Assembly (NCBI RefSeq): GCF_000203795.2
Contig: NW_006281106.1
Location: 873,302-937,301, forward strand
DNA: 64,000 bases
Direction of reading: 5' to 3'
DNA from: Batrachochytrium dendrobatidis JAM81
Lineage: Eukaryota > Chytridiomycota > Chytridiomycetes > Rhizophydiales
Notes under the pieces: generated by a model
The model's input: only the letters and a program-made list of their open reading frames with translations
The model's database searches: none
What the model was told of the DNA's origin: nothing
Position numbers and translations under genes: made by a program
In this document: positions 1-12,723 of the stretch, in pieces
How positions within the stretch are numbered: the first letter of the stretch is position 1
Layout: every line of letters starts with the position of its first letter

Positions 1-3000
1 AAACACGATACAATCCGACACAATTGCCAAAAATTATATTCAGGCTATTGGTAAATGTCAGGCAAGTAGTTGGCACTACTACTGTAACGGCAGTCAGCAT
101 GTCTTGTTTTTAACATACAACTTTCAAATCTTGCACATTTGCAACAACCTGGAAATCGTTTTTAGGTGGATGGAAGTCTACAGTATTGTCAAGTTTTAGC
201 AAATCTGTGTGTACTTGCAATATATGACCAATCCAACAAACTTTGTGCAGCATATCTCACAATGGCCAAAAGTCGACAAAGCATTCTTTCTTCACCTTAC
301 GATGATCAGTGAGTATAAATATCTGTATAATTATTCTGCACATTATTTACTAATACACGGTAACATAGACCAATAGGTCTTCCATGGCTTTATTATGGAA
401 TTGTAAACCACGAGTCACCTCAAACTACACAGCAAAAAATTCCAAATGTAGTACTCGACTCTACCGGTCTATCTGTAGGTTTTATATCTTGCGGTAAATC
501 TGAATGTTATCACTGGCTTACTGTATTGTTTTTAGGGATCATTGCGACTGCCATTTGTACTTGGTGTTTATCACCTAAACGGCAGTTTTTTGGGCTATCA
601 AAACCTTACCACTCAGTTTCAGGTGACATAGAACCTAATTTTTGATGTATGAATTCAATTCAATTGATATTGAATGAATACATGACTCAATTTGAATCAT
701 TTGTGTGCATGGATTTAGCTATGCAGCACAGACTCATTGACGGCTTCAAATTGGGACAGAGTGGCAAGAGACTACACCAATACGTGTTTGCTTAATCTTT
801 ATAATTTGGTATCTCAAAACTACGATACATACTTTTATGAACTTTGTAAGTACAATTTATTTGAATGTCGAGTTTATCTTGCAGATATCTTATAACTTAC
901 TGTTTCTGTAAATCCCATCATTTAGTTTTAGCGCAGCCATTAGGCCAGCTTTATCCTGTTCCCATTCGAATTTCAAATTACAGAACTGTTTCTGGGTTGC
1001 AGATCAATCGAAATCCATCCATGATTGATTGGTCAAACAGCCAATTATTCAGACGATTTTTTTTGATTGATACAGCAAGTGGAATTGTGAATGGTGCAAC
1101 TACTATTGTTCGATTTCCATCGTCAATTTCCATTACCATTTTTAAAGCATCTGATGTTGGAAAAATTACGTTACCTATTGTTGATATTACTTATACAGAG
1201 CGTGAGATATCAGCTATTTCTGAAACTGACAAGTCAATTTTTTCTACCACTCCCGTAAGTTATAGTTTAATATTTGATATTAAGATTCTAGTTCAAAATC
1301 TTTTACAAGGTGCTATTGTACATGTTTTAATAGCATTACTTTACCATGATTTAAATGAATGTATATACTATAGATTTCATTCTCAGTAGCATACGTTCAA
1401 GACTACTCTGTTATCAAGCAAGTTCTCATGTACACATTTGTCATTGCGATTGCAGTGGGATTGGTTTACGCGTTTTATACTACTCGTTTGTGGAGCTCTC
1501 GCAACTTAGGACCATACGATTCGATTGACATTCGTGTATGTTGTACATCAAACTCTTTTAATTGATTATGTGTTGTGACCAAGAACCTGTTTTGTCAAGG
1601 CAGTTGTCAAACTGTCAAGCTTTGTTTAAAATATGCATAATATTAACTCATTTCAATCCACTTTTTCATTTAGTTTATTTTCCGGCTATTGGTCAATGTC
1701 TGCGGGGCACTTGGACCAATTATGGGCTCATATCTATTTGTTGTAGTTGTGTGCTTCTTCATATTTTTCAAGATTCAGAGCGTTTTATTTATATACATCC
1801 CGTACAATCCATCTGATATGTCTCTTGTAACTATGGCGGTTGCAGGAATCACAGTAGCCGAGGTAATTTAAAAATGAGTCAACAGTTATACATTGTTTTT
1901 CTATACTCTAATACCGCAGCCTGGTGTTCTAACTTTTTGCTATAAAACGATTGTAATGAAAAGTTTGTTTACATTGCTAAACTGATGATTGTACAATGCA
2001 CAACCCATGTGTTTTTCATTGACTGGGAGCGAAGCAAAGGTTATGTTGTTGGATCGGGGAATGATGAAACCACGGCCATGATTTCCCCGGTAAGTATTTG
2101 GAGAAGTATCTTTATGGCTAATCAATGGAATGCTCTTCAGGTAATTTAATTATGGACATGTATTCAAGTTTTAGTACATGCATTTGGTTGTCACCTAAAT
2201 ACAATTCCATGATGTGTATGTTCATTTAGATACATCAGCGTGTTCATGTGGGATTTACTCTTGTTGCGTTACTGGCTTTGCTTGAAGGACTTGGCTGGCG
2301 ATATCTTGCAACATCTTATGCAGGGTTTTCAGATTTATCAATAGATACACCTAATCCTTTGCTTTTAGTTGCAGTGGACTCACTATTATGGATGCTCCTT
2401 ATTATCGTACAAGTGTGTCATTTTAAATCCAATATATGTTTATACTGCATTCTAATTTTTGTTGACTGATGATAGGTTGTATTTCAAGCCATCTACAGCA
2501 GATTTCATCGAAACAAGCTTTTACAATACATTGACATTCTTTCATTATCGAATATCAGTTTGTTTGTGTTTGACTCTCAGTGTCATGGATATTATGTTCA
2601 TGGCCGGTCAGTCCATTCATTTGCCGACACCAACATGGATGAGCTCAACAATTTTTTGCGTAAAGAAGAGGTAATCAATGTAGTGTTGGTAGATTGATTC
2701 AGCGTGGAATTGTATGTTCATTTCATGTCAATGTAGAACGATATGGTACCCCGTCGCGGATTACACGACACCAATCAACAGGCATTTGAGATTTTTGTTA
2801 CAAGAACAATGCGCACGGCATTTGATAAAATCTTTGATCAAAGTATTGTTTTACAACAGGTATGAGTGCTGGTGATTAGCAATGTGAATTTTTTGGTCAA
2901 CTTGAACATGCCAAGACTAATTATACATGTATGCTATTGTTTTTAGGAAGCACAGCGATTAAATAACATGGTCAATCGATTAACAATAAGTAGGATGATT

Positions 3001-3565
3001 CAACCTGAAAAATTGCATACTCATCCACAACGTGTACTAACGGATTCAAAATCAAATCAGACGATATTAAAGGGGGGAGTTTTAAGGATCCAATCAAACC
3101 TGCAGCAGAGCCTCAAATTAAAGAATATCATCAAGTCAACAGATTTCTTCGATCGTTTATTGATCAGGTAAATTCGAAATATCAATATATAGTTTGTTTT
3201 TCATGTTTTTGTTTATAACAATACAATACCATGTGTCTGTTATTTAGAATCTCAAAGAAATACCATATATTATTCGGAAAAAAACATACTTTGAGCAATT
3301 TTTTGCTGCACCAGATCCATCAGAGGGAAATGTGTTTTTTCCTAACGATTCGGGGTATTCACGCATCCTTTTATATGGAATGGAAATGCATCTGATGTTT
3401 GCCTATACATACCTATTTGCTTTTGTAGACACACTTACAAATTCACCTGCAAAGGCTGCCATTGTTGTGTGGGTTGTACACTTTATTATTTGTTCAATAC
3501 GACGACATTTTGGAGAAATCAACATGTCCAAAAAGACATTATTGGACTGGAAGTTTTTGGTTTAG
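1..3565 (+). CDS. TMEM67: Meckelin (TMEM67/MKS3), 3' part; start lies before the window
   Basis: Multi-exon membrane protein of the ciliary transition zone (MKS module), where meckelin acts as a receptor-like component of the gate at the cilium base. Conserved pieces appear in the right order across introns: a Cys-containing stretch with CQVLANLCVL (about 190-230), an ectodomain block with RRFFLIDTASG (1050-1090), transmembrane segments (1430-1870), VFFIDWERSKG (2015-2045) followed by PVSIWRSIFMANQWNALQ, a histidine-rich YVHGRSVHSFADTNMDEL-like block (2600-2650), and a C-terminal end LLDWKFLV that corresponds to the usual meckelin terminus. Introns are about 60-120 bp. The N-terminal Cys-rich part and signal peptide are outside the window, and the first exon boundaries (1-150) are uncertain. 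It is convergent with the next gene, 48 bp apart. Identity rests on several colinear motifs and is firm. Confidence 0.9.
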
Positions 3566-3613
3566 TACCAAATCTACAATCGTATGAAAAAACAGGGGCA
3601 ATGCCAAGCTAAT

Positions 3614-5112
3614 TCATTTATTGCTTTTGACTACGTTGTTTGCTGTTGAATTCGAAATTCCAAAAAATGAAGAGTATTTTTCATAAAGCAATTGCCAACA
3701 TTGATGGATTCGTTTCAGGACAATTGAATCCTTGTTTGGTACGTATAAAGCAAAATATATCACCGCAAGATATATGGCCAGTACCAAAACAAACTGATAA
3801 AAGAAAAGCATAGTCAATGGGACTCCAATCAAAACAGTAATCCCACTGAAAATGATTGCAGCTTGAAGTTGCAAATACTTTAGGGAAGCCCATTTGGGAT
3901 TATTAATCTTTGCGTGCTTGCTTGGTTTATGTCCAATGCACCTGCCACGCTCTTTTCTGTACAATCTCAGGGCAAATCTGCCAGCAGGCAAAGAGCGAAG
4001 CGTTTTAACTTTGACTTGTGTATGTGGCGATAACTGTTTTAGTGGAGGCATAGACATTCCTATTTTTCCACCATAGTCGTCATCGTCTCTAGGAAAAAGC
4101 ACCAATGCAGCATGAGATGCAAATGAAATGTCTGCAGCAGTGATTTTAGAGCCTGTGAGAAATACATTTTGAAGCATTGTAGCCTTGGAAAGGGTTTGAT
4201 CTGATTCAGATTTGGCTTGAACCTGCAGCATAGATTCGACTTGCTCAAAAACTTTATGAACACATCTCCATGCACGATCTAATGTGTCCTGGTTACCAAG
4301 CTTGAAATAAATCCACATCACATGCCTCATAATTGGCCATATCAATTGATTGACTGTACGCCAAGTATTCAAGTGGATCTGATCGCGTATATATGCTTCT
4401 GCCAGTTTAGTATTTGACAATACTTCAAACAGAAAGATAGTTCGTGTAGCAGCCGAAAAATTCGAGTCAAATTGCTCTTGAATTTCCAGCGTTTTAACTT
4501 GAGAATAAATCCGTAGTTTAGAACCAAATGATTTTGAGTAGAGATATACCATCATAGATGTAGGAGAATACATGGCCTGGTTGGTGTTGAATTCGTTAAT
4601 CAAATGGCAATGAATGGTAGAATGGGCTAGAAAGTCGATATTATTGCAAAACACCCGACAATGGCTTATACTTTGGCAGTGTATCATACCTCTGTTTTGT
4701 CATTCAATAAAATTGGTAATGCCAGTTTTTCTAAAGCAGGACTTGACGCAGATATCCGCATTGTTTCCCAGATGTGTAGTCCCCATGGCAGATCTATTTC
4801 TTCATAATCTACCCCATATAGATCTAGTACCCATCGAATCATTTCTAATAAAAAATGTGCTTTTAGATTCAGATTTGGATATTATATTTAAATACCGAGT
4901 ATATTACCACTAGTGGAATCCCAGGGTAGAGTATAAAGTGTATAGCGACCAGTCGTGTCAGATAAACGCAGAGAATCTCTTAGAGATGAAAGTGTCGACT
5001 CTGTAGAATTCAATATCCGTCGACTTCCATTGCCTTGATCAAAACTGCTGGTGTTATCTTCATCATCGGATATATAGAGCGAGTTCCATTTATCATAGTT
5101 GAAGCTTCCCAT
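3614..5112 (-). CDS. GST-fold protein with C-terminal transmembrane anchor
   Basis: Three exons. The start chosen is the ATG at 5112 (MGSFNYDKW), which gives a Ser/Asp-rich N-terminal extension of about 70 residues. The second exon (about 4690-4850) looks like a GST N-terminal thioredoxin fold (WVLDLYGVDYEEIDLPWG, then LPILLNDKTE). The last exon has a GST C-terminal helical domain with the signature TGSKITAADISFASHAALV. After it comes a basic stretch (RLYRKERGRCIGHKPSKHAK) and one or two hydrophobic segments (IFSGITVLIGVPLTMLFFYQ, then FVLVLAIYLAVIYFALYV), so the protein is predicted to sit in a membrane with a short tail. It resembles glutathione transferases or metaxin-like proteins; I cannot assign a substrate or organelle. 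No typical catalytic Tyr/Ser/Cys motif was evident in the N-terminal fold. Confidence 0.7.
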
Positions 5113-5725
5113 TGCAAACAGTACTTATTTTTTGGAAAGTGGTAGAAAAGCCTGTAAAACTAAACTCCGATTTACAGTCGTATTCATGTAAAATGAAACA
5201 CAAAAGTCAGATAAACAATCATCAAATGATGCAGTTCAAATTACTAGACAGCATTGCGTCTTGTAACTCATTAACAGATGTGCAATCTTGCTTTCTTGAA
5301 CTAGAGCGTATCCGAATTGTTACAAGTTTGACAACATTCAATCCAATGTGTGGATTGCAATGAGTGATGATCGTGAAATGTATGACTAACAAAAAGAGTG
5401 ATGGATTGCATTACATGATGGTTGTATTATTGAACAAGTAGTCAATTCCTAGTAAGCACAACGAGTATTCAGACAATTTATTCTAAAACTCTGACTGATG
5501 CGAGTTTCATTTTACACGAATACAATCATCATTTCACCTTATTGGTTGACCAGTTTATGCTTTTTACTGACTTCACTTGAATCCATTTACAAAGTAATAA
5601 ACTCGACTTTTGGCTGTTGTGAATCCCAGCGTCCAGTTTAGCATTCATGTTTTCGAGTGAATTTAGCCAGATTTTCAGTTGGACAAAATCGTCCTTGTTG
5701 TTGTTTGCATCGAGATATTGAAATT
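5113..5725. other. Intergenic stretch between divergent GST-like and POLD3 genes
   Basis: No supported gene. Most of it is occupied by MITE-like copy 1; the remaining 200 bp before POLD3 should hold that gene's promoter, but no clear TATA box was recognised. Confidence 0.6.
5172..5526 (+). repeat. MITE-like dispersed repeat, copy 1 (intergenic)
   Basis: Non-coding element with near-perfect terminal inverted repeats: GTATTCATGTAAAATGAAAC at about 5179-5198 and its reverse complement with one change at 5504-5523. The inside shares the family core (TGCAATCTTGCTTTCTTGAACTAGAGC type, at about 5281-5306) with copies at 12.9, 24.1, 37.9, 40.9 and 46.8 kb. This copy is about 350 bp and defines the ends best. 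Exact outer boundaries and target-site duplications are not clear by eye. Confidence 0.7.
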
Positions 5726-7978
5726 ATGAACCATTTGCAAGTCATTAATGCTTGGGTGCTGGATGATAGAAAAACGGTAATCAATTCATCGCTTCAGCTA
5801 ATGGAAAAGCAGTCGCTGGGTTTATCGCATGCTCAGATCCTCATTGCTAAACACTGTCATCAAGATGGTTTAAAACTAGACATTCACTCGGTGGATTTTA
5901 CCACAAGTTTATAATTAGTCTGAGCCGGATTGTTGCTAATTTATGTTACGTTTAATATCTTATAGGCTTCTTACAAATGGTTAAGTCGTCAGCTCTCTGT
6001 CCATGTAAACGTTGCCAAACAGATGCTTTTTGAATTTGTCCAGACGAAATCGCCTGGAGATGTAAGCGTATTGTACTATGTGCAAGGCGAACACAAAGAT
6101 GGAAGTCTATCTTGCATGGCTGTATCGGATGTCCAATTAAAAGGTAATGTATAGCATTCGGCTGGATTACGCAATCTCCAAGTACATGCTCAACTATTGT
6201 TTTTTGTTCTAGATGTTCAAGCAGAGTTTGTCCGTACAAGTGTTCATGTATTGAGTGTTCAACCTGGACCTGTACCTGTAAGTAAAAACATTATTTACAA
6301 GTATGGTGTGTCGTTTTTAATGTAACCGAGTGGAATTTGCTAGTCAAATGAACTCATACAGCCTTTTCTGTAGGACATTGATGCATTATCAAAGGCTGAT
6401 TTGGCTCTAACGAAACAAGATTCGATCAACATCATAAAGTACGCCGTTTTTGATGATTGATTCTATATTGAATTTTTAATCAAGTCTGCATCTACAACTT
6501 ACTAATACGCTGAATCGATTTGTTCCACTAACAATCGTTTATAAATCAGATTATGTGGTGCCATTCAAAACTCTGATATACATACTATTGAAATCAAAAC
6601 AAACAAAAAGGTAATTAAATCCAATCTATTATATATGCACAAAAGTTGTTTAGTTCAAGACGCGAGCCTTGGAATGATTAAATTACATTCAATGGAACAC
6701 ATCAACAGACAAACGAGACTAAAAAAGCCTGTCCTGCGTCTTCGGCAACTACTTTGGTCAATACAAAGAGCCACAGTGCTAATTTAGAAACAGTCAAACC
6801 ATTTGCAGCAAAGAAATCACTCGAGACTTCCAAGAGGTGAATTTGCAGTTGATAGAGCATTATCTACGATTGGAGTTTAAAAGCATTTGGTATTTCAAGA
6901 ATTTGTCAATTCACAATGTTGTCTGTTGTTTAGTGCTGGAAAACAACCATCTTCTGCATCATCATTTTTTCTATCTCGTGGTAAACCAAAGGCCAGTTCT
7001 TGTTTAGACGATGGATCTGTCACAGCCATTTCATCAAAAAAAGCACCAATAGATACAAATGCATCATTGAAACTCGGTTCCCAAAAATCAACAGCAAAAA
7101 CAGCTGCCAATACAACCAAATCGTCCAATTCTACAGTTTCACGCACACGTACTCAAAGTCCAGTTCGTACTCTCAACACAAAATCAATGCAGCAGTCACA
7201 ACAGATTAGTAATATGTTTGACAATGATGACAGTTGCAGCCAGAAAAGTGATAATGATGAAATGCAGGATTGCAAGCAGTCGATGGTGAATGAGGATAAC
7301 CCATTAGCATCAGCAATACCAAGTATTGAAGCGTCGGTTTGTAAGAATCTGACTGTTGCTATTTTGTCTGATTCTGGTAGGCGATGGAATGATTTTAGCA
7401 GTCAAGTGTAGTATCATTTTAGTTTTGATTCTTTGCATTGAGCTTAATATCTTTTGTCAACATAGATCATGACGAGTCATTGAACAATCAGATTTTAACG
7501 GATAGTATCGAAAAGAATAGTACATCCAACAAACATTCCAGTTTTAATCAAGTCGAGGCTGGCACAGAAAAGAAACGTCGTATTCGAAAAACCCGAAAAA
7601 TTCGAACCACAAAGCGAGTTATGGTTGGCAAATACATGAGTAAGCTTTTTCAATTTATTTGAACAATGTTCAACTGATGAAAATTCAGATATTTTGGTAC
7701 GATTCCAACTTTTTTTTATTCATGTTTGTTTTGATATAGAAACCGTAGATGTATCAGATGTTGAGTCTTATTCGGATGAGGAGATTGTGGTACCAAGACA
7801 ATCCCTCACAGTTCTAGCCAAGTCAGAGAACCCCATAAAAGAATCCATGACTGATCATGCTGATGAAAAGGTTGAAACAGACAAGTTTGCTTCAACCAAA
7901 TCAAAATTAAAGGGCAAAGCAGCATCTAGCATGACCAATCAAAAATCCTTACTATCCTTTTTTGGCAAGAAAACCTAA
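5726..7978 (+). CDS. POLD3: DNA polymerase delta subunit 3 (POLD3/Cdc27)
   Basis: Accessory subunit of replicative DNA polymerase delta that links the enzyme to PCNA. The N-terminal winged-helix region is recognisable after the first intron: ASYKWLSRQLSVHVNVAKQM (from about 5966) matches the family's YKWLS..L.VHVN.AKQML block, and VHVLSVQPGP follows. The middle is a disordered Ser/Lys-rich linker with a strongly basic patch (EKKRRIRKTRKIRTTKR, about 7570-7620). The extreme C terminus is QKSLLSFFGKKT, a classic PCNA-interacting PIP box in the family's usual position. I chose the ATG at 5726 because it gives an N terminus of the usual length; an in-frame ATG at 5657 would add 23 residues. At least six introns, including 7375-7467 and about 7640-7740. 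Confidence 0.9.
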
Positions 7979-8132
7979 CTGGATTATGATGCACAAGTTG
8001 AAGAGATTGTACCAAGACTTTGAAAACTGTACAAGAATTGAACTAAAAGCACTGACCACTAGGTTTATTCTTTTAATTACCAGTTGGATGTATTGGTTTG
8101 ACTTTATACTTGATTATGGTGGGGGTACAAAA

Positions 8133-10797
8133 TCACGACACATTGGTTATCCAACCCATTTCCAAAAAAAAGTCAAAGATCTTTGATGTCTTGTTGACAT
8201 CAATCTTGACTAAGGATCGTACATGTCGACGCTTGATAAACCCATGCGCAAGATTTTCTTTGATGATAATGTCTTTAATAGCGAGATATGCACGGGGGAA
8301 AAGTCGGAGGGAGGAGCAAAGCTGGCATTCTTTTTCTGTGAGTAGTTCAACACCATCAGTGTTGGTAACGTCTAGTGGGTTTGCAGGTTTACGTCCTCCT
8401 AATGGTGCTGGGGTTAAAGATGTGGATGGCGTTCGGGTGGAATAGGATGGAGTGGTGGGTATGGTCGATGAAGATCCCGAGTTTCCTGCTGCAGAATTAA
8501 GATTGCGAAAGAAAGGCTGTGACGAGTGAGTGCCAGAGTTTGTATGAGCGTTTGGTGAAGTGGAAGTCAATGAGAGCGAAAAAATCTACATTTAAAGTGG
8601 CATATTAGTATAAACTCGAATCAAAAATAGCCAAATGTGTCCATCTACCTCATCTAATTTATGCCTCCGTGATGCTGATCGTTCAATAGTAAACCCAGTC
8701 AGACCTGCTGCCTTATTGGTTGTCTAGATTGAAATAAAGTAAAAGCACAGGTACTATATAGTCAGAAATGCAGTACTCGAACATTGCAGCAATGACCGAC
8801 AGTATAGAAATAGAGTTTTCAATAATCAAAAACATACTCGTATCGCCCGTTCTTTTTCAAATTCTGCTGCATCTCGATGAGTAGTAATTCCCATTCGCCG
8901 ATACTCTTGCAAATGTGCAATTCTCATACGCAGCCTTAGTTCAGCTGTATAGAAATGAAAAGTACAGACATGGCACATGAGCAAAACATGTTTACAATAT
9001 CACAAGAAAATAGGGAAAAACTGTTTACAAGTATTAAATAGATTACCTAGTAATCCATCCATAAATACTTGAAAATCAGACTCTGTCATGAGTTTGGCAA
9101 AAACACGCATCTTGTGATAAAGCTCTTTTTCTTCTTTTGGGCGTCGTTTTTCTTGACTTTGAATCTAATCGATTGATTTAAATAAGTAAAAATGAAACAG
9201 TAGATGGATTCAAAGTAGCGTGTCTAAACTATAACGACTTGCCTTTTTAAAATCAATCAGATTCCTATCAAAAACAAACTTTTTCCTTTCCGCACGACGT
9301 GACAAGGCGGTATTGTATATATTAAGCATGGCACATTTTAGTGCTAAAATGGAATTTGGAATTATACAAGTCAGTATTCATAGCTTAGAATGTACAAATA
9401 GTAGAGTGGAAATGACTATACCAATTTCCTCTGGAGTATCATCCTCTGTAAATTCCAAGTCTTTGACCTGCTGCTCAGCATCATTGTCAAACTCATGCTC
9501 AAACTCTCGACGACCAGGCATAAATCCCGCAATTTCATGATTTGCCGGTGCACTTGATAGTGGCTGTTAAGAATTGATTGAGGATCAAACAAAAATGAGA
9601 CGAGTTAGTAGATGAGCATGTTGATGCACCTCTGCAACTAGTGTTCAAACCTACCCTTGACGGAGGTGGAAGTTGTGCTTTGGCTGAAAATATATGATAC
9701 ACAGAAATTGAGTTAATTATACATGTCAAAGATCAATTACAGCAGTGGGAAAACAGATACTCACTGTAACCGGCTGGTCTGGCTCGTTGAAGTGTACTAA
9801 AATCGGATTTAAGATTTGGGTTCTAAAGTTTAAATTAGAAAATCATAGTATGTTGTGTAAGCATCCATAGTTGTCGAGTATATAATGCAGTGTTGAGAGG
9901 TTAAACTCGATGTTTTTAAAATTTCAAATCCATAAGAATAGTGACATACAGGGCTTGGGAACACATCGCTCTGTACATAGACACGATCGTAATGATCAGC
10001 ACATTCAATTTTGTTTTTTGTGCCAATATGATCGCTAATCTGCTCCCAATTTCCAACGCCATGAAGTTCAAGACCTTCGACTAGTAAAAGCTCCTCGTCT
10101 GCACCCCATGAGCTTTCGAATATAGGAAAATCCAACATTTCCTGGTGAACAAATATGAAATGGCTGATTAGCGTGATGCTCGATAGTTACAACATAAACC
10201 AGTTTGAATCAACCCAAAGCAGCACACACCAGAACTCTGTAGTCGTGGTCGGACTTGTGATCTTTCAGTTCGGTCCCACAAGAAAAGCACTCTACACATA
10301 GATCAAAGTCGGGGCAGATGGCACACTTGATTCTAACGAGATATGTGATGTCTTTGTTGCATGCATCGCAGTGATATTTTTGGCCAAATTCATTTACAGT
10401 AGCTAAATCATCAGTGGGTTAGTCTTTGTGATGCATTGGTGACTTGTAATGTATGGACAGGGTTAAGGGTAGGAGACACACTGTTAGATCAGTTGGATGT
10501 AACCATATAGTCCCACTGACCAAAAGCAGCTCAACAACACTGCTGCCCAGACTGACAACCACACCAGCAATGGAGTACATGACACTAGCAATGCATGGCA
10601 ATGGATGTCAGAAGCCATTCAATATTCAATGGTCTGGGACATGCGGTGTTTTTTATTGCTCCACGCGAAAAATGACCACAAAATATTGCCGAGTGGAATC
10701 AAGTCAGACAGCAACAAAGGCGGCAGCGAGTCTTACTCTGTACATCGTTTGCATCCTCGTTCTGTTGAAACTTGCGCTTTTTGACAGTAACTGTCAT
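8133..10797 (-). CDS. ADA2: Transcriptional adaptor ADA2 (SAGA/ADA histone acetyltransferase complex)
   Basis: ADA2 couples the Gcn5 acetyltransferase to its histone substrate in SAGA. All three family domains appear in order on the minus strand: a ZZ zinc finger (10270-10400; CDACNKDI, IKCAICPDFDLCVECFSCG), a SANT/Myb domain (9950-10135; WGADEELLLVEGLELHGVGN, then IECADHYDRVYV), the ADA2 middle block NHEIAGFMPGRREFEHEFDN (9490-9550), and a C-terminal SWIRM domain (8133-8400; LLTEKECQLCSSLRLFPRAY, then KIDVNKTSKIFDFFLEMGWI). The start is tentative: ATG at 10797 gives MTVTVKKRKFQQNED, joined by an intron of about 330 bp to TTVNEFGQKYHCD. The long first intron could hide another exon. About eight introns in all. 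Confidence 0.9.
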
Positions 10798-10832
10798 ATG
10801 GGTTGTTCAGAGTTCTTGTAAAAAGGGGGTAA

Positions 10833-11054
10833 TTATGGCAGACAGCCCTTGGTTATAACAGAATCCTCAGTGTTGAATGCCGATAAGTCGAACAAGTTGG
10901 AGTTTGATGTGCTCTCAAGTTCAACTTTTCGTTTGTTTTTCATTCTTTCGTTTTGTCGATTTTGCTGTTGCAAAGCCATCCCAGCCAGGTTGGTCTTGCA
11001 TTCATCATCTATCTCTAGTCCATCTCTTTCTATTGGAAATACTTGGTATTGCAA
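10833..11054 (-). CDS. Short unassigned reading frame, perhaps a terminal or alternative exon
   Basis: About 73 codons on the minus strand with ordinary protein composition (ECKTNLAGMALQQQNRQNER, then KNKRKVELE) and a stop just upstream of ADA2. The open frame begins at a non-ATG codon directly behind a possible acceptor (AAAAAG); the first ATG inside gives only about 48 residues. It could be the last exon of a small gene whose 5' part overlaps the NDUFS7 promoter region, an extra 5' exon of ADA2, or chance. No family recognised. Confidence 0.3.
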   Translation of the reverse strand: MQYQVFPIERDGLEIDDECKTNLAGMALQQQNRQNERMKNKRKVELESTSNSNLFDLSAFNTEDSVITKGCLP

Positions 11055-11386
11055 GTCTTTTTATCTCATGATAAACTAGTCTATCAACTATTCATCATCA
11101 CTGAGAATTAAGCATACAAGCTTATAGTATCTACTATTATTCCAAGCATACAGTCCAGGAATGCCAATGCTGACTAATATCAATATAATACTCTAGTCTC
11201 TGCGAATGAAAATAGTTGTATATTTTAAAAAGCACATTCAATCAAATGAATTCAGTAGATTGAATGATCAGCCTAGCAAGATCTAAACAGATGGATTTCC
11301 AAAGTGAATCTAACCAAGTCGGCTTGCACAACTACATGGAGACAATCGCAATAAATAGTGGATTGGATTGAATACTGTAACAGTAT

Positions 11387-11415
11387 CACGTGTTGGTACA
11401 GTATCAAGTCACGTG
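11387..11415. promoter_or_regulatory. Paired CACGTG motifs upstream of NDUFS7
   Basis: Two palindromic CACGTG hexamers at 11387-11392 and 11410-11415, 70-98 bp before the NDUFS7 start. In fungi CACGTG is bound by bHLH factors such as Cbf1; a role here is inferred from position only. Confidence 0.4.
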
Positions 11416-11484
11416 AAATAATCACTTTGTTCAGTCGTCGTTGCTGACAGTCAATGCGGTCTTTCTTGCCAAACCACATTGACC

Positions 11485-12723
11485 ATGTTGCGAATCGGTT
11501 TGCAACAGAGACTCATTCGCTCCCCTTCAACTGCTGGTACCGTCTTTTAATATGAAACACATTGCTGGTGTCTCTTTTTATCAATTACTTACTTTGCATG
11601 GACTTTTATATCCCATTTGTTTTCATTTACAATAGCTTCGTGCTGGTCATTAGCTCCTCTTAAAGCCATTGACACCTCTAACCAAACTCGCTCGATTTCT
11701 AGTCTTACTAAAAAGGAACCAGAATTTGGCTCTTTTGATAAGAGAGACGCACCTGCCATCTCTGTAAACCCATACAATCTTCCTACAAAGGTCAACAATG
11801 CTGCAGGTATCATGTCTTTTCTGACTGCCACTAAGATCTGTTTTTGCTGATTGTATAAAGTGGACATCTATGTGGTCCATGTACAGTTGTCCTATCATTG
11901 AATGATTTTTGAATTGTCACCATTAGATAACAAGCAAATGCCAATCTTTAAATTGACATTCAACTTGAATATTTTTGGATTGACTCTAGAATTCGTTTTG
12001 ACCTCGTTGGATAGCCTTGTAAACTGGAATCGCACATCATCGATCTGGCCATTGACTTTTGGTCTTGCATGTTGTGCCGTGGAGATGATGCACATGGCTA
12101 CTCCCCGTTATGATCAAGATAGATTGGGCATTGTGTTTCGTGCATCTCCTCGTCAGGCCGATGTTCTGATTGTTGCTGGTACTCTTACCAACAAGATGGC
12201 TCCTGCACTTCGAAAAATGTAGGGTTTTGATTTCTTGTCGGAATGTTCGAAAATGCACTTCACTCTGTTCTAGTTACTCGCTTATACTTGTATATACAAG
12301 TTAAAATTAAATCTAATCTAACTTGCAATTTATATTGTATAATGAAATAGTTACGATCAAATGCCTAGTCCTCGTTGGGTCATTTCCATGGGTAGCTGTG
12401 AGTCGACCAAATGACATTTGTCCAATCGCTTTTCATTTCTAACATTGCACTACCTACTAATTTTTAGGTGCCAATGGCGGCGGCTACTATCATTACAGCT
12501 ACTCTGTAGTGCGTGGTTGTGATCGCATTATTCCCGTAGACATTTACGTTCCAGGCTGTCCACCCACATCAGGTATTTTTATATATCCTTAATATTGATT
12601 CTACTTCAAGTTTTACCTTTAAACATACTCATACATATTACAGAGGCTCTTTTATACGGTGTTCTACAACTGCAAAAGAAGATGCGTCGTGAGCGTGTTG
12701 TCAAGATGTGGTATAGATCGTAG
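11485..12723 (+). CDS. NDUFS7: NADH:ubiquinone oxidoreductase 20 kDa Fe-S subunit (NDUFS7/PSST)
   Basis: Mitochondrial complex I subunit carrying the terminal 4Fe-4S cluster N2 next to the quinone site. The first exon encodes an Arg-rich, amphipathic-looking presequence ([17 protein letters not shown]). The core is very well conserved: [92 protein letters not shown] and a C terminus MWYRS. The four cluster cysteines (CC in GLACCAVEM, one in GSCANGG, one in PGCPPT) are all present. Introns interrupt after the presequence, before EFVLTSL, before YDQMPSPRW, after the MGS block and near PPTS. Stop at 12721. Identity is secure. Confidence 0.96.
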
